Below, piece after piece: positions 9,959-20,121 of a stretch of 36,975 nt of DNA. Below the pieces are notes generated by a model. It was given only the letters and a program-made list of their open reading frames with translations. It did no database searches and was not told the DNA's origin. How positions within the stretch are numbered: the first letter of the stretch is position 1; every line of letters starts with the position of its first letter. The position numbers were made by a program, and so were the translations under genes. Location of the stretch: positions 6,508 through 43,482 of the forward strand of contig CACRSC010000132.1 of assembly GCA_902651635.1 (NCBI GenBank), given 5' to 3'. Origin of the DNA: Mastigamoeba balamuthi (Eukaryota; Evosea; Mastigamoebida; Mastigamoebidae).

Positions 9959-10460
9959 ACAAAGGTTATAAATCCAAGTTCTTTTAACTACCAATTTCTC
10001 TAATGCTTTTGCTGTGGTGTTTGCAGATGCAACTGGTTGCATTTCCTCATTGTAAATTTGAACTAGTCCTCCTTCATCCTTTAATGCATTATGAATCGTT
10101 TTGTAAACCTCTTTGATTTTCCCTTTGGAATTAGATCTTTTAATTGCTCCTCATATTCCTCTTCTTTTAGTTCCTCGTCATATTGCTTCATTTCGGCTTC
10201 TTCTTGCTTTTTCTCTTCTGATTTTGCAGGTACTACTTCCTGTTCTTTCTTATTTTCAATTGCATGCTTTTTTAATTTGATCTCTTCTCTTAGTTTCTGT
10301 GCAGTATTCTCGCACTTTCTCAAACAACTAGCATTTATTAAGTTTTCTTTTTCATTTGGCATTAATGTATTAATGTTCCATCTTTCACTGGTTCCATATT
10401 GATTTATCACTTCCCAGAATGCATTATCACAGTCAATATCACTTTTATAGTTATTTCTAT
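9959..10460 (-). pseudogene. Lys/Glu-rich coiled-coil protein remnant
   Basis: The minus-strand frame includes NAFWEVINQYGTSERWNIN, then a highly charged Lys/Glu heptad-like region (about 10150-10330), ending at a stop near 10081. A second frame picks up immediately as VYKTIHNALKDEGGLVQIYN and runs on to a stop near 9958. The coding sense therefore crosses a frameshift around 10100. No domain recognised. It belongs to the same AT-rich island as its neighbours. Confidence 0.4.
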
Positions 10461-10763
10461 ATTTCTATATTTCTCAAAAAATTTCACTTCTCGTTGATTT
10501 AGATCTGTAATTGCATATATTATAATTTGAAATATGTCATTTGGTATTTTTTAGTCCAACGATTTCCGCTACCATACCAATCTGGAATAGTATCAAAAAT
10601 TTGGAAATTCAATTGGTGAATCCAAATTATCGCCTGAAGGTAGTAAATTTCCAATTTCATATATTAAACAATTCACTTTATCTAATGTTTCACGTGATAA
10701 ACTTCTATATGTACTTATATTAGTATTGCCAGAGAAAATTATTATCTAAGAAAATTGTGAATT

Positions 10764-11539
10764 ATGTCTTTTCAACTCGACTATACCTCTTCTTCTGATC
10801 AAGATGGTTCAATTAATATGAGACAACCTTTAGTGTTGGATCAAAGTAAAAATCACACATTCAGAATCCTGAGGATCATTCTCTGAAACTTAATTCCAAA
10901 TGTCTACAATTATGGTGGTTTTGATTTAACAAAGATTAATGTATCTGTTGATGGTGGGGCAAATTGGTATACAGTTGTTCTTAAGAATGGTGTCTACACT
11001 ATCCAGATGCTTGAAGATAAGATAACTGATGCATTTAATCAACACAATTGGATAATTAAGTCAACTGATTCAGCAGTAAGACTAAATTTAAATCCAGCAA
11101 CTCAAATTATTTATACAAAGATTGACTCTATCAAACTATAAAATTCTGGTCAAGTTCAAATTAATTCTCAGTGTTAAAAATCAATTGGATGCTTGGTTAT
11201 ACATCCGGCTTACTCACAACTGATGGTCTTCATAGTGCAGATGGAACCACCAATATGGATTCTCAAGGAAGTTACATAGATGTTTACTGTTCTGCAATTA
11301 TGGGAAGTAGGTATGTAAATGGTCAAATTTCTAATGCCATTTGTCATTTGCCTATTCTCAGTTCCTCTTACAATGAAATCATTTATCTATCAGCACAGAC
11401 AGGAAGTGTCGCTCCTGTTCTGAGAGGAATCATTCCCTCTATGATATCTTCATATGAAATTAAAGTTGTTAATCAATATGGACATCAGGCTGTGTTTCTT
11501 ATGGGCAACACAATTATCGAAGTTGAAATCATGGAGTAG
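10764..11539 (+). pseudogene. Putative virus-like structural protein, broken
   Basis: An ATG at 10764 opens a frame (MSFQLDYTSSSDQDGSINM) that is interrupted by a TGA at 10884-10886 and closed by a TAA at 11139-11141. The sense continues in another frame to a TAG at 11537-11539 (GMNWMLGYTSG-like start, then QGSYIDVYCSAIMGSRYVNG). Together this gives about 258 codons. The pattern of IPNVYNYGG, a VSVDGG strand and a GVYTIQMLEDKI helix, followed by beta-rich sequence, is reminiscent of capsid-associated proteins of Polinton/virophage-type elements. That is pattern impression, not a firm family match. No polymerase, integrase or packaging ATPase is seen nearby. Confidence 0.35.
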
Positions 11540-12125
11540 AATGCCGAAGGTCTATTATTAGAATGTTGCATTTGTGTTCTAGTTTCAATCCCGCATGGGG
11601 ATAGGGTATCCTTGACAAACAACGATGAAGAATAAAATGAAGATTGAGGGAAGTAAACCACGAACACACTTGATGATCGACGACGATCCAAATGAGTGTT
11701 CTACGAAAGCATTTCTGAGATAATGATTCAATTAGATGACTTTAAGATTCAGTTTACGGTTTTGATCTGGTTATTTCTTAAAGTCCAAGCCTTATAATGA
11801 GGATTCAAACTAGAATTGAAAACGAAAACAACCCAATTACTAACCCATATTTCTAACTTATTATTATATATAATATTAACTAAATAACTAATTAATAAAT
11901 TAATAATATTAATTCAGTGGTTTCTTAAATCCGATTCGCTTTGTGAATTGACATCTTAAATGTGAACTTAAGTGGCATCTTGGGTCCAGGTTTTTTTCCT
12001 TAGTTCAGGGGGGTCGGTAGCGTCAGTGCAGAAATATTCTCTGTCTCTCGGACACGCACTGTCAAAAAACTGTCGTGTCCTTCGTATCTTCATGTTCACA
12101 ATTGACTTTATACTAGAACGCTACA
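11540..12125. other. AT-rich spacer, no gene seen
   Basis: This is very AT-rich around 11830-11930, with runs of ATTAAT type. A short hairpin (GGACACG at 12050 against CGTGTCC at 12074) is the only structure noticed. Confidence 0.5.
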
Positions 12126-12129
12126 TCAG

Positions 12130-12490
12130 CTAACCCATTTGGACCGCACAACTTTCTTCTTTCGCTTACCTTCTTCAGTTCTGGATGAGCTGCGCTTAGC
12201 AGCTTGCTGCTCTAAAAGAGGGGCTTGCCACGTCAGCCGCTGACGATGCTGCAATCTCCCGATTCCACGAGGGAACTGGAGTGAGCTCTCTCTGTCTCTT
12301 CCCTGATGGGCTTGGCCCACAGTAGGATGAGCACCCTGCCATCTTCTCCTCACGTGATCATTGCATATGACCATGCATCATGGTACTCTCCCCTTCTAGC
12401 TGTCCGTCCTGATGATCGCAAGGAGACCCTCAGCCTGCATGAGGGCCAAAGTCAGCTGTCTGAGGACCCTGATTGGATCTTGGCACAGAG
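12130..12490 (-). pseudogene. Fragment related to the right-end unknown gene
   Basis: On the minus strand this region translates to VLRQLTLALMQAEGLLAII then a stop where the relative has Trp. It aligns with VLRQLISVRAQVEGLLSIL in the gene at 36671-36975. The DNA match includes a stretch around 12385-12470 against 36837-36915. Substitutions look conservative at the protein level on this strand, which supports the minus strand as the coding one. Frame breaks and stops show it is not functional. It sits just outside the left arm of the inverted duplication. Confidence 0.45.
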
Positions 12491-13080
12491 TACCATGTAC
12501 ATGCAGAGGTGCTATGCCGACACGCAGAAGAATCGCCCGGCCTCAGGAGGCCTGATGCACCTCAGGGCCATCACAGTTGTTGCCGCCGCCCATGTGCCGC
12601 GCACTCTGTGAACATGATCCGCTCGGTGCCCGTTTCTGTTGTGTGACTAATTGGCTCAGCTTTGGGCTCCTTTTGACGGCCTGCCCACCCGTCGGCATTG
12701 GCAGCAGCTCTGCCAGGCAGAGGCCCCGGTGGCAGGCCTCGTGGAGGGCGCCAGCTAGTCTGAGGGCTGCAATGAGCTGTGCCAGATGCAGCAGGCACCG
12801 TGAGAGACGGATTTGGATTTCCGGTACTAGTAGAAAATGTACAGAAGCAGCGGGTGAGCCTTTGCTGTGAACGGAGGCGTGGAGTGCGCCGATGCTGCCT
12901 CCGAGCCACTGCCTGAGCCATTGCAGCCGCCATGCCGGAAGGGTGACGGGTGCAGCTGGCACCCCTGGGGGCTGCACGCGTCACAACCACTGAATTACGA
13001 CCCCCGGGAGACCCCACCAGTCGCCAGTCACCAACTGGGACGTTACCCAGATTTCCGCTTGCCATGGCATAACAGCGCGC

Positions 13081-13098
13081 AGCAGCAGCAGCAGCAGG
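13081..13098 (+). repeat. CAG trinucleotide run
   Basis: This is a short (CAG)n tract upstream of the pseudogene. The equivalent tract in the right arm (about 28110-28130, reverse strand) has one unit fewer. Confidence 0.7.
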
Positions 13099-13172
13099 GG
13101 TCACTTTTTGGTTTTTTTTGTTTGGAGGACCCAGCAAAGGCAGAGCGGTAGCACAGCACCGGAGTCAATGCT

Positions 13173-15684
13173 ATGGCAAAGCGCGAGCACTCGGCAGCGG
13201 CCAGTGCCCTGCTTCACGGTCCGCTCGTGTCTCCACTCCCCGTGACACCTGACCCCCAGCTGACACGCTGCTTGCTTGCTGTGATGCCCCAGTAGGAGGA
13301 GGAGGGGCGGGCATTGCAACTGCGGTCCTGGGCCTTCTGTTGGCTCTGTGTGGCTCGTCATCAGCAGACCCCACTGCGGAGGTGGCGGCCCTGTACAAAG
13401 TGTACACTGCGTGGTCGCTGCAGAGCCAGTGGAACAACCCCTGCAAGTGGGCCACCCCCTGCACAGCAAACCTCAGCGGCGGTAGGTGCAGCGCCCAGGG
13501 AAAGAGGAACGCGGGGGCTTCAACTTCAAATTATTGGCTTCAACACCGCTTACCTGAGACAGGATTCTATCTCGAAACAACATGAGCGGCACCATTCCTA
13601 ATTCAATCGGAGGCATGTTGAATCTGCAGTTTTTGTACGTATTTCAGATTATTGTTTTTTCTGAATAAGCTCACGACCCTGATTAATCTGTTATCTACTA
13701 TGTGATAGCATCATCCAATCTTACATGAATCAGGGATCTGAGTGAAAATCAGTTGAGTGGGACTATCTCCAATGCCCTCAATGACCTCTCAATGCTCAGA
13801 TTACTGTATGCAGCCAGAACTAGCCAGCTCACTATTTAACAACCAAACCCTGGTAGTGCCCTGGAAGGGAATCACCTTAGTGGAACAATACCATTTTCGT
13901 TAGGAAACATGCCTTCTCTTGAAACTCTGTACACTTTCGAGATTTTCCGGTACTCATTTCCGATTAGGTATCTGAATTCCAATCGCTTAAGTGGCGTTAT
14001 TCTGCCATGGACACACTTTCTCAAATTGTCCTCAATGTAATCCCCAATAATCTAGTTTTTTCGTCTTTTTTCTGATAGTATCCCAGAGACCTGTGCAACA
14101 ACACTCTCAGTGAAGAGGTCCCAAGTATACTGTGCTCATGAAGCCTCTCGGCGAGAGTATGTGTGGAAAATCAGAAGGCATGTAGTGCAAAGGGATGTGG
14201 CAGTGATTGCACTGAATTCTGTACGCTTTCAGAGCCCACCAACGGGACTGGCTGGGGAACCTGTTCCAGGGCCCTTCCCAGTGGCAGTAGTTGCGAGTTT
14301 GAATGCGGCCAGAGCTCACTTTCAGTTCGAGGAACATGTGGTGATGGCAACTGGTCGCACATGCCTGGATGCAATCCAATGGTGCCATCAAAGCGCAGCA
14401 GCACAGTGCTTTCCAAAGGGGCCATTGCTGGAATCGCCATTGGAGCAACTGCAGCCGTGGTTGCCACAGTCACAGCTGTTACTGCTGTGTCTATTACTGT
14501 TGCTACATTGACTGCTGCTGGGAGCACAGGAATTGCACTCGCAGCAGTTGGTGCTGGGGCAGCAGGTACAGCTGCTGGCACTGGAGTCGGCGCTGCTTCA
14601 GCAACAGCTGGAGGAACCTTTGCAGCAGGAGCAGGATCTGGAAGCTCAGCAGTAATTGCGACTGGAGGCATTGTTGGAGGTGCTTTAACTGTTAATGTTG
14701 CACTTCTGGGTGTTCTGGCTCTGCAAAACATTGGAAAGATCAAATTCAGGATGTGTGATCTCTTCAGGGAGAGTCTAAAGCCAATTCCAACTATGCTAGT
14801 GCTAAAAAGGTTGCCCAGCCTCCGGAGCTCCCTTGCAGCAATTCAGCCACCGCTTCTAAACATGGAGGACATGATTATTACTCTCAAAAAAGGTCCGGAG
14901 CCACAATTTTTCAACGTTTAACACTGCAAATCTTCATCAGATCTGCAGAAAGACAGCCTTCCGATACCAGCTGGTTTCAGCAGAGAAGCAGCCCTTGCCA
15001 TTGTGTTGTACACAACAGAGATAAAGCCACAGCACGAGGAAAGCCTGTACTACCGCCTGAACCAGGCACTGCGAAGCCGCGACAGATGCGATATCAGATG
15101 CTGGCTCCCGTATGCATGGCACCTGACAATGGCAATGCGTGCCACTTATCAAGGCAACCATGTTCCGTGGAATCACGTGCCAGGTCGACATGAAGGCATA
15201 CGCCCCTGGTTCTGGTGTGTGCTGGAATGGGTTCACAAGCACCTCTCTGTGCCGTGATGTCGCCACGGCATTCCTTGGGCATTCGGGGACGCTGTTCGAG
15301 TTGCAGGTGACACGAGGAAGAGAGATGGGGAGACTGAACAGCTTTGGCAAGGAGGAGGTGCTGCTTGAGTCAGGGACGATGTTTGTGGTCGATTCCATTG
15401 CAAGGAATGAGGTGAAGGACAAGGTCATTCATGTCATATGCATGCACGAGATCGAGTCAAGTTCTCTGTTGTTTTCTCCAAAGGATAAGGGCCAGAATTC
15501 AGCAGAAATCACTGAACTGGCCGACTCTCTGTCAACTGTGCCTGACCCTATCAACCGAGGAGGTGAGCCACTCAAGACTGCCCCGAAGCAATATTGTAGG
15601 ACAGGTGCTCAGGAGATCTCTACCACCTCAGCCCCGTGCACTCACCCACGAGCCCTTTTGTCAGCTTCAAACGATTGTTGCTGA
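13173..15684 (+). pseudogene. LRR-ART gene, decayed paralogue
   Basis: This is homologous to the gene at 24581-28036. Exon 1 (ATG 13173) is frameshifted by about 5 extra bases near 13235. Its signal-peptide core (VLGLLLALCGSSSA) and LRR cap reappear in another frame and then break off at about 13483, fused directly to the tail of what is intron 9 in the other copy. Four LRR exons remain: 13563-13634, 13734-13805, 13857-13928 and 13968-14036. The Cys-rich/hydrophobic exon (14087-14892) carries a TGA at 14139-14141, and its downstream donor is GTCCGG instead of GTACGG. The ART exon (from 14941) lacks 5 bases near 15139, upstream of the FRG motif, shifting the frame. The ExE motif reads GKEEVLL, so the first Glu, needed for arginine specificity in the family, is Lys. 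All of this marks a pseudogene. Confidence 0.9.
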
Positions 15685-15699
15685 AGTCGTCCAGCATTT

Positions 15700-15960
15700 A
15701 CATCAGCCTCTTTGTTCATTCAATGGCCCAGCCTGTCACGATCTCTCGTCCCACCATAGCTGTGCCAAGAACATAGAGGAGCAGTGCAGAAGCCCCCAAT
15801 GCCTGGAGGCCCACAAGTGCCCGACTGTTGTCAATTGACCATTGTGAGCATCTCGTGACAGCAGGCAATACACATCACGCAGAAAAAACCAAACACCATA
15901 AATTGGATTCCATGAAACCGAAGTGCGAGCACCATACCATGTAACAGTATCTAGAGGGGG
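15700..15960. other. Spacer with no gene seen
   Basis: The match to the right arm continues past the ART stop codon to about 15745 and is then lost until about 15965. The intervening 200 bases have no counterpart in the right arm. Confidence 0.5.
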
Positions 15961-15964
15961 TTAG

Positions 15965-16250
15965 GGCATCAGCCATCTGGCCTGCATCTCGTTTGCGGGG
16001 TCCGCTCTGGGGAGCTGGACATCCGACGATCTTGGAGGCAGAGATCTTGAGCAGGGGCTCGCACAAGTGCATCTTGCTGCTGCCCACCATCTGCGACATG
16101 AAGCACACAGTGAGGGCTGGGTGCACCCTGGACATGTTTCATATGGCCGTGGACAGCACCACCTGAGCCTCGAAATGTGTTTACAGAGAGCATCAGCGAT
16201 ATGTTCTCCTTCCGAGGGCAGTTTTTTCTGCATGCTCTAGCTCTCCTCAC
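15965..16250 (-). pseudogene. P-loop protein fragment, left copy
   Basis: The minus-strand sequence is homologous to 24236-24430 on the plus strand. The best frame here reads VHPALTVCFMSQMVGSSKMH, where the other copy has a P-loop (TAGSGKTHF), and continues LKISASKIVG. The P-loop lysine context is degraded (SSKM). Frames change along the segment. Myosin-type motor domains have a comparable block (ESGAGKT followed by a helix), but the match is too short to name the family. Confidence 0.4.
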
Positions 16251-16549
16251 ACCTGCTGGCCCGATCTTTGTGGAGAGCACCCCGTGTTCAATAGTGTTGC
16301 TCTTGTGAGTGCAAAACCGGAGTGGTCTCACGGGGCTTCAGAGGAGACCATCAATCTTTGGCAGGAGGGGTGTACCTGAGTACTAGGGGTCGGTGAACAC
16401 CTCACCCTTGGTCTTCTGAGTGAGTTTGCTAACTCAGTTAACTCACTCACCCTCCCCCTCAGGGATAAAGGCGTGTCTTGTGTTCTTTGTTAGACCTTGT
16501 TGTGGGCAGAGTGGATGACATGCCTCATGTCTTCAATGGTTTTGCAGTT

Positions 16550-18250
16550 CTAGTGGATGAACAAGCACTCCTCGAGGCAGCCTTCGGTCATGCTCTGTCT
16601 GTGTTCGCTGAAGAGAAAGCTGCTGGAAGAGAACAGGTGCTCACAGCTGGTAGATGCTGAGGAAAGGCAGAGCAGGGATAGTGCTGCAGGGACAACGAGT
16701 TTGAAGTGCTTCTCACCATCATCATGCAAGAAGTGGAGCACGTTGAGGCGTTCTTTCTGCAGGGCCTTGAAGTTGTCTCTGCAGAAGTCACGGTAGAGCT
16801 TGACATTCACCTTTACCTGAGTGATGGTGCTCTTAGGGTCCTTGTACTTGAAGCTGCTGCTGCCTGATGCCTGTTTCTTGGACTGGTTGAACGCCTCTAC
16901 ATCCTTCATGCACTTGAACACCTCCATGGTAATGTTGTCCCAGATGGACTCCTTGATCTCGTCAGTGAGGCCATACTTCCCCCACAGTTTGGCAAGGCAG
17001 GCCGTTACAGGATTCATCATGGCAGCCTTGAGAACGACATTTGTCTTCGAGAACAGGTCCGAGAACTGGGCTTTGACCCTGATGAGGAGCTTCTTCTTAA
17101 GGGCAACCATGACAGCTGTGTCCTTAGTGGCATCTGGCACAAGTCCAGTAACCAGCTTTGCGACCCAGCATGGCACCTTGCACAGTATTGGCACATCTGT
17201 TGTGCTGTGTTCTTCTGGAGCTTGGCCAGATGCTGCTGAAGTGTGATGTGGGAGCGCAAGACGATGACCCAGTCGTGCACCTTCCTGATATCGGTCTTGC
17301 ACGTCAGCAGGCTCTCGCTCCCACTGTCCTTATCAAGCACATCCGAAATCGCTAGCTGAAGATTGTGGGCAAAGCAGTGGATCGCGTCCTCCTGGACAAT
17401 GCAGTGAGAACAGCCAATGGCAGTTGCTGCTCCATCAGAGGTGATGCCCATGAGGACGTGGTCTTTGTTGAAGTGCTTAGTGATTCACTCTTACAGCTTA
17501 CTCTTCTCCTTGACCTCCAACTCAAGGGCGTCCTTAATTGGAGGAAGTTCATGAAGCAGCTCCCAGGTAGACAGGAGGGTAATGCTGAGGTCGCTGAAGA
17601 TCTTGCACAGCATCAGATCCTCAACGATCAAGAATGGTAGTCCAGCACGAATCGCCCACATAAGCAGCTTCATCTTGCGAGTTGTGACACAGTTAGTGAC
17701 AGTGAAGTCAGTGATCTTCTTCTCACACATGTTCAGGGTGACTGTGATGACAAGGTCCTCGATGATCTTGTTGACCTTCATGCCCTTGGTGTGCGCCTCC
17801 TTGATGATGTGCGCCTTCTCTGGGTGCCAGGTCTCCATGTGCCACTCGATGTTAAATGGCTGCTTTTACTTTATGATGTCGGGGTGTGTCTGGGTATGAC
17901 GATGACCAATATGCACGTAGCGGAAGCAGCACTTGTACTTGTGATGGACATTGGCGCGACACACTGTCACCATGACAAGGTTGGCTCGTGTGATGAGTGC
18001 TTGGACTTCTTCATTGGTGGGCTTCTGGTCTCTGCTGGTGCAGATGTAACAGATCGGGCAGCTGAAGCCACAGTGCTGTCAGGGAGCGCTGCTGGCACAG
18101 CAGTAGATGTGGTCATTGGGGGATTGGCCGCAGGTGCAGCACCTGGGGTGGGTGACATGAGTGCCATTGCCGTGGAGAGTGAGAGTGGAGCCTCCTTGAT
18201 TGCCCTCATGTCCAACATTGTTTGTTGGTGAGGGGGCAGCACTGCTCTGC
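16550..18250 (-). pseudogene. hAT transposase, frame-broken
   Basis: The minus-strand pieces run in order. A His/Cys-rich N-terminal part (CCFRYVHIGHRHTQTHPD, then a stop at about 17870, then FNIEWHMETWHPEKAH) may be a zinc-binding BED-like region. MGITSDGAATAIGC with HCFAHNLQLAISDVL (about 17340-17451) matches the RNase H-like core of hAT enzymes with its conserved CxxH-type block. The C-terminus SSASTSCEHLFSSSSFLFSE followed by HRQSMTEGCLEECLFIH (16550-16680) is the typical hAT dimerisation domain. Between 17302 and 17451 the frame shifts, and another shift lies near 17480. At least one stop and two shifts make it inactive. It would otherwise catalyse excision and insertion with 8-bp target duplications. 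Confidence 0.8.
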
Positions 18251-19850
18251 AGCTGATCTTGCTTATTTCCTTGGCCAGCGAGAGAGGCCTGTGAGTAAGG
18301 TGGTTGTTGAGAAAAGGCTGTGAAAGCAGGATCTGTTGTGATGTAAAAAGAAGATGAGAAGTGCTTCACCTTTTTGCCTGTTGCTGCTTGCCTGTCGACA
18401 CTGGATCCTCTGGTGAAGTTGGCGAGAAGGAGCTAGCACTATGAGTTAAACATGTTGGAAGAGCATGGAGCATGCATGCATACCAGAGCACGTCCTTCTT
18501 GCTACAGCCCGGTTTGGGGGTTGTTGGTTGTTTGGGCTGGTTTTTGCACCTACCACCACAGCTGTGTGGTGCCTCCTCGCCCGTCCTTCATGAATGAAGT
18601 CAGCTGGTGCACACGTTAAAAGCAGGAGAAGGGGGACGGGCACGTACTCTGACATGCTAGGAGCTTGAAGACAGGTTGACGTCCTTGTTTGTTAGCAGTG
18701 GCAAGAGGAACAAAAAGGAGCCAGATTCTTAAAACGAAGGAAGTCACTCTGTTGCCATGTCGCACTTGGTGGTGAGGAGGAGATTCGCACACAGCCTCCA
18801 AGGCTGTGTGGCACAATGTGCTCCTGTGGTGTGGTAGATGGTTGGTGGAGACTGTTGAGGATGCCCTCAATGCCGAATGCTGTGGCATCATGTTTGACTG
18901 AGTTCTTGAAGTGCGTGTTCCTCAAAGGGCTTTGATGCACAGTGGGGCACTGGTACACCATGTCAGCAGCCATGACAACGTTGGCTACACAGGGAACAAC
19001 GATGGTGTAGGTGAAGCACACCATGAAGCCACCAAGGAGGACAGCAACATCACTATGTTGGGGGCTGTAAGAAGGGGGGGGGAAGAGGTGACCACAGTTG
19101 GCATGAGGGCAGTGCCAAGTGGGAGGGGGGGCTGGACGAGGAGTGCATGGAGAAGCCAACACGCATGTTCAGAAAACAGGCATGCAGTGGCAGCAGCAGG
19201 CGGATGTCGAGGATCAAGACAGGATGAGATGGACATGAGGAGAGGCCGAAGAGGATGATGGTGACTGCCTAAAGACCTGCACATTGGCACAGACTACCAC
19301 GATGAGTTTCAGCTTGAGCCTTGAGCCATAGCAAGGGCGAGGACGAGGATGAGAGTGAGGGCGAGGGTGAGGGTGAGAGTGAGGGTGAGGGCAAAGGGCA
19401 AAGGGTGAGGGAGAGAGGCAGACTGGTTCAGGTTGGGAATGGTCGAGGTTGAGGCAGACCAAGTTGAGGTTGATGGACGGGGCTGGCTATAAAAAAGGGC
19501 AGGAGAAATGGTGAGCACAAAAAGAAGTGAGAGGATTGCAGCTCGGCTGGCCCATCAGGCAAGGAGATGGCACACGACTGGCACACAGGAAACTGGAGTG
19601 GTGATCACTGAGAGAGCTGATGAGGGCAAGTGCTAAAAGTGAAGGAGGACCTGTGGGTCACGAAACCCACGAATACAGACTGCAAGAGATGGTAACAGAA
19701 CCCTGAAAGGCTCCTGGCACCCGGTGGTGTTATTGGCGAGAGCAGGGGTGTTGGTTGTTGTTTTGTTGTCTAAACATTTATTTAATTTAACACAGCATGC
19801 ACAGCTAAATCTCCTCTGGCAGTGGTGGTAATCGAGAGGGGGAAGGGGGG
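18250..19850. other. hAT internal non-coding region
   Basis: No convincing gene. A purine-rich tandem tract built of GAGGGT/GAGGGC units lies at about 19335-19425. The ORFs around it are His/Pro or Glu/Gly low-complexity translations of that tract. Confidence 0.5.
19335..19425 (+). repeat. GAGGGT-type purine-rich tandem tract
   Basis: Imperfect 6-base units (GAGGGT, GAGGGC, GAGAGT) run on the plus strand, all purine apart from scattered C/T. It could form triplex structure, but nothing here shows that it does. Confidence 0.7.
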
Positions 19851-19854
19851 NNNN
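19851..19854. other. Assembly gap (4 N)
   Basis: Four undetermined bases within a G-rich run; the true length of the gap is unknown. Confidence 0.99.
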
Positions 19855-19939
19855 CAGGGCGGAAGCAGGTGGCGGGTCGGGGTGGCTCAAGGCAAGACCA
19901 GAAAGAGCCCCCATCGTGTGGTGTTACACTTACAAATCA

Positions 19940-19955
19940 GAGAAGATCTGTACGA
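19940..19955 (+). repeat. Target-site duplication, left copy
   Basis: GAGAAGATCTGTACGA is repeated exactly at 20022-20037 on the far side of the short LINE insertion. Confidence 0.9.
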
Positions 19956-20021
19956 CCCCTGGCCCGCAAGGGCTTATCCCTCACTGGCAGCGGAAGGGAA
20001 ACGACGATTTTCGATTTTTTC
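19956..20021 (+). mobile_element. 5'-truncated LINE insertion (3' end only, 66 bp)
   Basis: The insert matches the last 75 bases or so of the LINE at 3611-9200: CTGGCCCG, then AAGGGCT/CAAGGGCTT, ATCCCTCACTGG, GGGAAACGAC and the ATTTTCGATTT tail. It is flanked by a perfect 16-bp direct repeat, the expected product of target-primed reverse transcription with severe 5' truncation. It defines the LINE 3' terminus and shows insertion after the hAT element was in place. Confidence 0.88.
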
Positions 20022-20037
20022 GAGAAGATCTGTACGA
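20022..20037 (+). repeat. Target-site duplication, right copy
   Basis: Exact copy of 19940-19955 (GAGAAGATCTGTACGA). Confidence 0.9.
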
Positions 20038-20121
20038 TTTTCCACTGGTAAAAGATAGAAATATCTTAGTTAACTCACTCAGGTGACTCACAAGGAAAGG
20101 GGTGAGTGTAAACTCACCCTG

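Larger units (their letters stand above)
12490..16250. repeat. Large inverted duplication, left arm
   Basis: This matches the reverse complement of 24230-28780. It covers the GC-rich upstream region, a shortened LRR-ART gene, and, after an interruption around 15745-15960, a P-loop fragment. The left arm is shorter because eight LRR exons are missing. The ART-end sequences are nearly identical. The upstream region is somewhat more diverged and the P-loop fragment clearly more so. Confidence 0.9.
16384..20121. mobile_element. hAT-family DNA transposon
   Basis: The left end TAGGGGTCGGTGAACACCTC resembles the reverse complement of the right end (CAGGGTGAGTTTACACTCAC), with a second shared block (TGAGTGAGTT) just inside. 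This fits imperfect hAT terminal inverted repeats. The flanks (TGAGTACT on the left, TGAGTTAA on the right) agree only in the first five bases, so the 8-bp target duplication is uncertain. The minus strand encodes a hAT transposase. A short LINE end is inserted at 19956-20021 and a 4-base gap lies at 19851-19854. The 3.7-kb size is normal for the family. Confidence 0.6.

Noticed and set aside
19214-19518. His-Pro and Ser-Pro repeat ORFs.
   Set aside because: Translations of the purine-rich tandem tract; low complexity only.
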